Shown: piece after piece, positions 57,528 through 64,000 of the stretch | How the letters are laid out: each line of letters begins with the position of its first letter | How positions within the stretch are numbered: the stretch's first letter is position 1 | NCBI RefSeq assembly: GCF_029227915.1 | Contig: NC_079876.1 | Coordinates: forward strand, 20,896,001-20,960,000 | Source: Hydractinia symbiolongicarpus | Taxonomy: Eukaryota; Cnidaria; Hydrozoa; Anthoathecata; Hydractiniidae | Direction of reading: 5' to 3' | Length of the DNA stretch: 64,000 bases | Notes under the pieces: model-generated | Seen by the model: the letters and a program-made list of their open reading frames with translations, nothing else | The model's database searches: none | What the model was told of the DNA's origin: nothing | Made by a program: the position numbers and the translations under genes

Positions 57528-57689
57528 TCACACGATCGATATTTTTAAATTATTTCTGTAGAGCAAATTAAAACACGTCCGGTCTCTTTCAATGCTCAAG
57601 TATTTTTTTTTTCTATAGCGCAAAAAGCAGAGCACGATCAAGACGTACGGAAGAATTATTGCTATAGTGAGGGCTATGTCGTTCATCAT
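57528..57689 (-). CDS. Short single-helix membrane ORF
   Basis: A 53-codon frame from 57689. It has a strong hydrophobic helix (DIALTIAIILPYVLIVLCFL) followed by RYRKKK and a polar tail. The layout (short lumenal end, helix, basic anchor) is plausible for a viral small membrane protein. The tail may be altered by the neighbouring LINE-derived insertion. There is no homologue that I recognise. Confidence 0.4.
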   Translation of the reverse strand: MMNDIALTIAIILPYVLIVLCFLRYRKKKYLSIERDRTCFNLLYRNNLKISIV

Positions 57690-58346
57690 AAAACCCTCGC
57701 AAGGGAACCCTCTGGGGTTTTTGTTGTTGTTTTTGTTGTTGTTGTTTGAACCCAGAGGGTTTTTGATTCTGTGAGTATACCACTCAGAGCCTTTGGTTCA
57801 CCATATCCAAGGTGTTTTTCAGTGCTGTCCTGCTTTGCAGGCTTAGCGTGCTTGCTCTTTATACTCTATACAGAATGTCGTGCTTGTACTACGCATTAAC
57901 GAAACCCACCTTTTTAAGTGAGCACTTTCAGAGGCCGTTCCTTGCACTGACATTTAACCGGCATTTTGGCGCAATTTTCCCCGACTGGCACAGTGTGTGG
58001 GAGAAACCGGGGCGAGACGGCCGCTTCCAGCTAGGACGTGCTCTCGCCCGCGCACCCCTAACCTTCCGCCAGGATCTAAGCCTGCTCCCACAATTTTACT
58101 ATAATTCGAGCTTCGTATATAGGCTATTCAGTATCACCTTGAGTACTACCTGTGTGAAAATTCACGCATCACTGGCTAGCTCGTTTGCCTCATCATGCAG
58201 AAAACCTCTTGATTATTCAGAAATGTGTTTATCATTTTTGAATGGATGAGGCAAATGAGTTTTATCTTGTTGCTACCGCTTCATACTGATGAGGAGTGAC
58301 TCGAAGTTGCGATAGAAAAAAAAAACACATTTTTTCAACGCGACCT
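57690..58346. other. Longest intergenic stretch of the element, two long inverted repeats
   Basis: AACCCTCTGGG (57706-57716) pairs with CCCAGAGGGTT (57751-57761) across a TTG-rich loop. CTCGTTTGCCTCATC (58180-58194) pairs with GATGAGGCAAATGAG (58245-58259), 14 of 15, across a 50-nt loop. A plus-strand frame at 57812-58249 has no protein-like features. A regulatory or replication role is possible but unproven. Confidence 0.45.
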
Positions 58347-58834
58347 TTACTCAGATATATATCGATGGCCCTTGCTTTGATTCTCCGCGACCCACATTGG
58401 CTGCATCTTGGTATAGTGGAGCCTTGCTAATTGCACCTCCTCGCTGGGGTATTCTCCGTTCTCTCTGTATTTTAGTGGCACCTTGTGATCAAACTGCCAC
58501 TGCCCTCGGTTTCCCCAGCACATTCCGTCTTTGAATTGATCCTGGATATGACCGATAAATGTGCAAATGCCGCACCCAGGTACTCAGTAGAGGCTATCTC
58601 CGTGTCATGGTTTAAAGCCTTGTGAATTCTATTTAGAATGAGGTTATACTGATAAGCAGGGTGATCACATATGGAGCATCGGTGTTTTTGATGTCGACAT
58701 CTGTTACGTTCCCGCCACGCCTTGAGGGTATCGCGGCATCTGTTGCACCATTCCATTCGCTGGCCTTTGTTTTGGATTTTGAAGTTGTCGAGGGATTGGG
58801 GTTGTTTGCATTTTGTACATAGCCTTAACTCCAT
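58347..58834 (-). pseudogene. Zinc-ribbon HNH endonuclease, frameshifted
   Basis: From 58834 the N-terminus has paired Cys (LCTKCKQPQSLDNF, WCNRCRDTLKAWRERNRC, CSICDH) like a zinc ribbon. After EYLG, near 58575-58577 (GGG), the frame shifts. The next frame continues CGICTFIGHIQDQFKDGMCW, then QFDHKVPLKY and HYTKMQPMWVAENQSKGHR, to a stop at 58347-58349. FDH-P...MQPMW-EN--KG is an HNH nuclease pattern. Such nucleases are often homing-type mobile genes. A C-terminal relic of another copy lies at 54861-54938. It lies between PolB and the intergenic stretch. Confidence 0.65.
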
Positions 58835-58844
58835 TTTTTGTTGC

Positions 58845-58869
58845 TTTTGTGAAGTAGCACTTCACAAAA
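58845..58869 (-). terminator. 3' hairpin after polB
   Basis: TTTTGTGAAG pairs perfectly with CTTCACAAAA (5-nt loop), 28 bp beyond the PolB stop. The arm sequence resembles the hairpin at 45881-45906. Confidence 0.45.
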
Positions 58870-58896
58870 CTCTGGACGGGAAACCCTCGCCACTAT

Positions 58897-61800
58897 TCAC
58901 AACATAAGAGGGGAGGTATGTACGCCGTCAGCGTGCACCTTCCGCTTGTCATAAAACGCCGAGAGGCCCAGCTTGTTTTGTTCGTACGTAACCATCCCCT
59001 GGTTGCGCACCCGGAAACCTACGTTTTTCGCAGTGTCAATAGAGCCATTCAACGCGTTCTTATACCTCTCCCATGTCATAGCGTTATGCTTCTTCGACAT
59101 CCCCTTACACGAAAACTTTGTGCCCTCTTTCCCTTCGACGAAATAGCACTTGGCTGTCGTGGCAATCATCCTAAACCCCATAAACTCAAGCTTAAACAGA
59201 CCTCCTGTTCGACTCGAGTACTTATCAGTGACGAGCCAGTTTTTCACGTCTTTATCGTACTCGTCAAGCAGTTCAGGGCGAACGACATCACGTAACTCTT
59301 CTCCAGAGATGGCAAAATACGCGCTATCCGTATCCATGTAAATATATTCAAAGTCTCGACGATCCACGTACTTATCTAGAAAATCAAAATAAAACTCAAG
59401 CATGAACAATTTGGCCAGCTGGTATACCGCAATGCCGCACTGGTACGCTCTGTCGATATGCACCTTTTTCTTTCCTTCTCGGATCTCGTAAGCATCGCCT
59501 ATCTCTTCAAGATCTTCAAGGTATGGCGATCTCATCGCTGCATCCACCTTCCTTTCATCTCTCGTAAAGATGGTGTTCGCGTGTCTCGCTAGGTCCTCGA
59601 TCATTTTCCCATAGAACGAGTTCCCTTTCAGCTTGGCTGTATCTCCCGCAATACGCTTGTCAGGGTCTTTATCGGCTTGTCGTCGTGCATCCGCAATTTC
59701 TTCCGGAAACCATGCAAATGGCTTACCTCGTTTGTACTTGATAAACTGGTGAAACGCCGTTACTTTCAGGCCATGGTCGAGGTACCATTTCAGCACCGGA
59801 GTGTACAACAAGATCTTTTTAGCTTTCATCAACCCTAGAAGCTTACGTGTGCCTGAAATACGTTTGCGCCCTGTTGCTTTTAGGTACTCGTGCATGTGCT
59901 CAGGGATTTGATCGTCGGGTATCTCCTTGACCACAAATAGCGGAGCCATCTCGCTGAATTTATCATACAGTTCCAGAGGGACCTCGATGTCGACCTGCGC
60001 AAAACCGAATAAGCTGCCGCTCTGCACCCCTTCTGTCAACAGTCTGATGTTGTGCTCAGCCGTGGGTGTAGGCACCTTGATCAACTTCTCCTTCCCAAAA
60101 GGAAAGTCTTGCATCAACGTACTCGGGTACAGCATGTTCGCGTCAAGCCCCAGAACAGTTTTGCACTTCCGTGGCTCCTGGTAGATGTGGGATCTGATAC
60201 CTGTCACGTCTCTCTCGTGGTACCTACAGAACACGATGGCAGGCCCTCCCACCATGCCCGTCTGCAAGAGCTCGTAGGCCTCATTCTTCGTGCACTCAGT
60301 GCAAGCCTTTTGCACCTTTTTGCACGCCTTGCACTTCTTGGAACTATGTTCTGCGTTGCTGTTGAAGCAGTCTTCATTACACTTATGCTTACAAGGCTCT
60401 CCTGGAGCGTATAGCTCTAGCTTTGGATTCAGTCGTAGAGACTTGTTCAAGACGTAGCGCATCGATACACCTGGAATGCTTACTGCGTCTTTCAAAATGT
60501 CTATCTCGTCGTCGTAGTACTGCCGCCTTGTCTTGTCCACGGCTTCGATGAAAGGTTCCACGTCGGCTAGATTGTACTCGCGCAACCAGTCCATCATGGT
60601 GACGCAGCCTCGCTTGTAAAACTCTGCACGGAGTGTTTCGTACTCATCAAGAGAGAGGGTGTTTTTCCCAGTAAGACTGCTATAGAAGTTCTTGTGCTCC
60701 ACGGGGCCGACGTGGTTTAGCTTGTCATAGCTCGTCAGCCACTCGTATGGGATCACCAGCTTTTCGAGCTTGCAATCCAGAGACTTGAACCATAGGTCGT
60801 AGCTCATGCCAGGAGCTATAAAATTTTTGATATCGATAAATTTGAGGCTCGAGGTCGTGAGGAACATGTAGTCGTTGTCTTTCTTCGCCACTTTGATCTT
60901 ATCGCTATCGTATCTGGCAATTTGATCGACAAAGTACCGCTTGATCATATTCAGGTCATACTTGCCACTGTTAAAACCGATCACAGGCACTTGATGCTCC
61001 CACACGTCCCATGCCTTCTGAGTCTTGTCTGGAAGCATGTCAAAATCGTCAGGTCTCGGGTACATTCTCTCCATCTCTTCCACGATGAGGGCGTGTCTCT
61101 TTTCGAGCTGCTCCACAAACTGTTTAATCAAGATCTTGGGATCATCGTGCTCCAAGAACGTTGGATCTCCGTTCAGACTATCGTGAATGGCGACGCTGAC
61201 CGGTACATGCTCCGAGATGTATGTTAGATTGGATGTTTGCCGCTGGTGTAAAGGTGTTAGGAGGGCCTCAAAATCAAAAACGATGTAGTGAGGGTAGGGT
61301 CGAAATTCTTTCTTGAAGTACCTCTTGGCTTTGGGTGGGTTCTCACACTCCCACACTGTCACGAGGTTGTGGCCAAGTTTTCGGATGCCTTCCTCCTTTG
61401 ACTTGGTGGCAATATATCGATTTTTGTTTGTTCCTTGGCAGGGGCATCCGTGCCACTTGCAACCGTGGTACTCATAGACTGTCTCAGTCTCTGGCTCATA
61501 GCCGTCTACCTTGTAGACCTCGTCCCCAAAATCATTTCGTATCACACGCTCTCCTCCATGCCCACAGAGTGCGTGATGAATGTGCCTTCCAGTTTCCCTC
61601 GACATGTGCTCGAGCCATTTACAAGCGTCATAGCTGAAGCCCTCACCGTAAAAGACCTTCTCTGACTTGCTAGGCATGCACTTGACCTTCTCGCCTTTGC
61701 AGATGATAGTCGGCTTTCTTCCTTTACATATCTTCTTATGTCTCGTAAGATCTCCGCTGCTTGTAAACATTTGCTTGCAGACTTCGCATTCCCATTTCTG

Positions 61801-62940
61801 TCGTGCCAGTACGTCTAAATCCTTGATGTAGAAACAGTGTCCATCCAGCATACCAAGGTTGATTGTGTCTAAATCTTTTTTGTATTGATTCTGACCGTAC
61901 ACGAGTCTCCATGGCGCTTTCTCAGAGTTGGTCTTGGGTTCAAAGACTCTGATGTTGATCTTGAAACGCTTCGCTATGCCCTCGAAGTCAACAAGCTTCG
62001 TAGCACGTACTTCTTTCCGCTTTAGTTTGGGATTCTCGTAGTACTCGCGTGCTAGTGCGAGAGCTGGCCTTGTAAGGTACTTTTCTTTTTGCTTCTTATC
62101 TTCACGTGAGTGTACGACCAGGCATCTCCAGACACATAGGTTGTCCGTTCTTTCATCCTCCTTATCAAAGCTGTATATGCACTTCTTATTTCGCAACCAG
62201 TCTGGCAAAGGTCCACAGCCTAACAGGGGCTCCCTTGTGGAGATGATCTTGATCTGCACATGTTGGAAGACTATTTTCCCTTCGTACGATCCTTAGGTCT
62301 CGATTGTTCTTTCTGGTGGCAAGTACGCCTTCCCCCAAAACTCATTATCTCCAAGATCTAATCGCTGCATTTCGCATTTTTCAACAAAGGCCTCAATGTC
62401 AGCTAGGCTCGTAAGCGATCCTTCGCTTCCTTTGGTTTTGTGATACGGAGCTGTGCCACCTCCTGCTTCGTAGATGGTGCAAGCAAAACTGTAGACTAAC
62501 TTAACTCGCATCTCTATGTAGGGTGTAATTTTTCGGATGATTGCATCTGCCAATGGCTGATTAAGGTTCTTGTTGAACCGCCATGTCTTGGCATGATTTC
62601 CGTCTTCCAACATCTGTGTGTCATTTTCGTCAAAAATGTGCTGAATGTCTTCGACGCCTTCAGATCGGTTTTTCTCTTGTGGGAACATGTGCTTGATGTC
62701 TTCGACTCCACTGTATTCGTCTTGTATGTCTCCAGCATCGTAAAAGTCCTCTCGCGCTTCTCTCTCGATTTCATCGTGCAGCGTCGTCCTTCCAACAATT
62801 TGCTCCCTCGCCCTGTTATAATAAGAAGTAACAGTATCTCGTACACTCTGCAGTCTCTCTGCAAGAGCATCACGTGTTGCTGCTACTGGCGCTGAGAAAG
62901 CGCTATATAATTTACTGATTGCATTCTTAAACCAACTCAT
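58897..62940 (-). CDS. polB: Protein-primed DNA polymerase B, with one in-frame stop near the N-terminus
   Basis: The frame from 62940 begins in the right TIR (MSWFKNAISKLYSAFSAPVA). It runs through YYNRAREQIVGRTTLHDEIE and EFWGKAYLPPERTIET to a TAA at 62293-62295, then continues without a break to 58897. The outer Polinton encodes the same join without a stop at this point, so I treat it as one gene of about 1347 codons. Translation could also begin at 62259, giving 1120 residues. Motifs are: a C2H2 finger CEVCKQMF...LTRHKKIC (about 61730-61800), Exo I VFDFEALL (about 61262), Exo II GFNSGKYDLNMIK (about 60950), a Cys cluster (about 60270-60400), Pol A GLDANMLYPSTLMQ (about 60120-60150), Pol B KLKGNSFYGKM (about 59605-59635) and Pol C YMDTDSAYF (about 59315-59340). 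The polymerase and exonuclease residues are intact. It should copy the linear element from its ends. Confidence 0.92.
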
Positions 62941-63226
62941 TTCTTTTATTTATTATAGATAGGTTCCAACCAACATCGGTCGCAATTTGAGTAGGGAATT
63001 TCCCTATTCAAACAGATTTGTTGATGTCAGCAGTTTTGTCGAGTGCCGTCATTTTTGATGATGTCAGCAAATTTGTCATGATGTCACGTGGCGTGTTTAC
63101 TCATTTGAGGCATGATAAAATCTGTGACGTCACAGATTTTTTAGGGGGTCTAAAAGCAGCGTTTTTTAATAGGGGTTTGACCGTGGAAAACCTAAAACCT
63201 GATTATCGGGGTGTACTACTCTAGCT
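62805..63226 (-). repeat. Right terminal inverted repeat, 422 bp
   Basis: The complement of 44415-44812 plus a 24-bp segment missing from the left copy, bounded by AAA on both sides, as expected for a slippage or microhomology deletion. It includes the first 45 codons of the PolB leader and the CRE-type palindrome (63117-63140). Confidence 0.95.
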
Positions 63227-63231
63227 CTGTC
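63227..63231. repeat. Target-site duplication (right), CTGTC
   Basis: Matches 44410-44414. The flanking sequences on both sides are outer polB. Confidence 0.85.
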
Positions 63232-64000
63232 CAGGGAAAGGATGATACGGGAAAGGGGCTATAACATCCACATCCTCACTACCTGGTACTTGATTTCGAA
63301 GCCCTCTTATCACCTTTAAATTACCAGTAAACCTCCGATCTAACATACTTTTCGAGACATGTTCCGGTAAGGGTTGGTATTGGCGATAGTTTGAATAGTC
63401 GCCCGACGTTCATTGAGCACGAAAATCCCAAGGTTTTAGTCAAGCAGTTTGTGGAGGAGCTGGAAATGAGACATGCCCTCATTGTGAAAGAAGTCGAGAG
63501 AATGTATCCGAAACCTGACAACTTTGACATGCTCTCCAGAAAGAACCGGGAGTTGTTGGATGAGTGGGTAAATCAAGTAGCTATAATAGGGTTTAACTCT
63601 GGCAAGTACGACATCAACCTGATCAAGCGTTATTTTGTTGAAGAGATCGCGCAAGGTGATAAGATCAAGGTGGCGAAAAATGCCGATGTGGAACCATTCA
63701 TTGAAGCCGTGGACAAGACGAGGCTGCAGTATTACGACGACGAGATAGATATTTTGAAGGACGCGGTCAGTATTCCGGGCGCTACGTATTGGACAAGTCT
63801 CTATGGTTGAACCCCAAGCTAGAGCTATACACTCCGGGAGACCCATGCAGGCATAGGTGTAAGGACTCTTGTTACAGCAGGACTTGTAAGGCCTGTAAGA
63901 AGGTACGGAAAACATGTGAAAAATGTATGGGGAATGAGGCCTACGAGCTCCTAAGGACGGGGATGGTCGGTGGTCCCGCGATCGTATTCTGTAGATACCA
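63232..64000 (+). pseudogene. Outer Polinton: polB continuation
   Basis: The reading resumes in the exonuclease domain: HYLVLDFEALLSPL (about 63270-63310), an in-frame TAA at about 63325, then RPTFIEHENPKVLVKQFVEE, VAIIGFNSGKYDINLIKRYF and DKIKVAKN. An in-frame deletion of roughly 110-140 residues follows (the next residues, ADVEPFIEAVDKTR, normally lie much later). A frameshift comes after VSIPG near 63780. The last bases encode ELYTPG, a Cys cluster (CKACKKVRKTC) and ELLRTGMVGGPAIVFCRY, still open at the window edge. It is dead. About 30 codons seem to be lost at the insertion point compared with the inner copy. Confidence 0.85.

Larger units (their letters stand above)
44415..63226. mobile_element. 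Polinton/Maverick (adintovirus-like) element, 18.8 kb
   Basis: A complete element by its ends: terminal inverted repeats beginning AGCTAGAGTAGTACACCCCG and a 5-bp duplication CTGTC. Contents include protein-primed PolB, DD35E integrase, A32-like ATPase, a double-jelly-roll-type capsid protein and a set of small virion-like proteins. Genes run on both strands, tightly packed. Base composition is more GC-rich than the surrounding DNA. Several genes carry stops or frameshifts, so this copy is probably not fully active. It interrupts another Polinton's polB gene. Confidence 0.95.

Noticed and set aside
56873-57571. 232-codon plus-strand ORF rich in Ser/Phe/Leu
   Set aside because: It is the antisense shadow of the coiled-coil L1-ORF1p-like gene, whose Glu/Lys codons read as Ser/Phe on the other strand.
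57812-58249. 145-codon plus-strand ORF in the intergenic stretch of the Polinton
   Set aside because: The composition is not protein-like, no start box is present, and the ORF contains one arm of the inverted repeat. It is treated as chance.
62259-62295. PolB start at 62259 as the only start
   Set aside because: It is possible for this copy. However, the leader from 62940 is in the same frame and the outer Polinton has the two parts joined across the point of the stop, so the longer gene with a stop is preferred.
1-64000. CRISPR arrays, rRNA, tRNA genes and bacterial operons
   Set aside because: No regularly spaced identical repeats with unique spacers were seen. No rRNA or clear tRNA fold was noticed, though a tRNA scan was not possible by eye. 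Introns and transposons show nuclear animal DNA.

Overview
The window is animal nuclear DNA: AT-rich, with split genes (GT/AG introns), and densely filled with transposons. The repeat types and the style of the Polinton proteins suggest a cnidarian, but that is an inference. Two host genes can be recognised. One is an incomplete RPA-like OB-fold gene at the left edge (1-1513). The other is the 5' and middle part of a mitochondrial branched-chain 2-oxoacid dehydrogenase E2 gene (DBT-like) on the minus strand, with eight coding exons plus an ATG exon between 12665 and 18484. Its last catalytic exons were not found here.

Between and around these lie mobile elements. There are head-to-tail 2-3.5 kb repeat units (2434-10775, and another copy from 33191). 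There is a THAP/DDE transposase relic (10870-12024) and a pogo-like transposase relic beside a HIRAN-domain gene (19921-22046), both sitting in a split tandem array. Two THAP-bearing elements have TTAA-type ends (24570-25966, 26172-27709). A Ty3/gypsy element has 155-bp LTRs and a GTGCC duplication (28260-32392). A short-LTR Copia deletion copy has a GATAA duplication (34642-37440). A LINE reverse-transcriptase relic is split by a 1200-bp terminal-inverted-repeat element (38690-40640), and a 457-bp MITE has an 11-bp duplication (41536-41992).

The main feature is a nearly complete Polinton/Maverick (adintovirus-like) element of 18,812 bp at 44415-63226. It has about 400-bp terminal inverted repeats and a CTGTC target duplication. 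It carries protein-primed PolB, a DD35E retroviral-type integrase, an A32-like packaging ATPase, a double-jelly-roll-type major capsid protein and a candidate minor capsid protein. It also carries several conserved small membrane and coiled-coil proteins, a BRO-N protein, a zinc-ribbon HNH nuclease, an L1-ORF1p-like protein and a 27-residue ankyrin-like repeat protein. It is inserted in the polB gene of an older, degraded Polinton of opposite orientation, which is visible on both sides (43024-44414 and 63227-64000).

The inner element looks recent by its TIRs (one substitution and one 24-bp indel seen), yet four of its genes have an in-frame stop and four have a frameshift. Its own structure includes an AATAAA-type box directly before most start codons, hairpins between genes, a same-orientation 26-bp motif scattered through coding and non-coding DNA, and TIRs that encode the same N-terminal leader for two different proteins. 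Replication (PolB), integration (integrase), packaging (ATPase) and virion structure (capsid genes) are all represented. No capsid-maturation protease was recognised.
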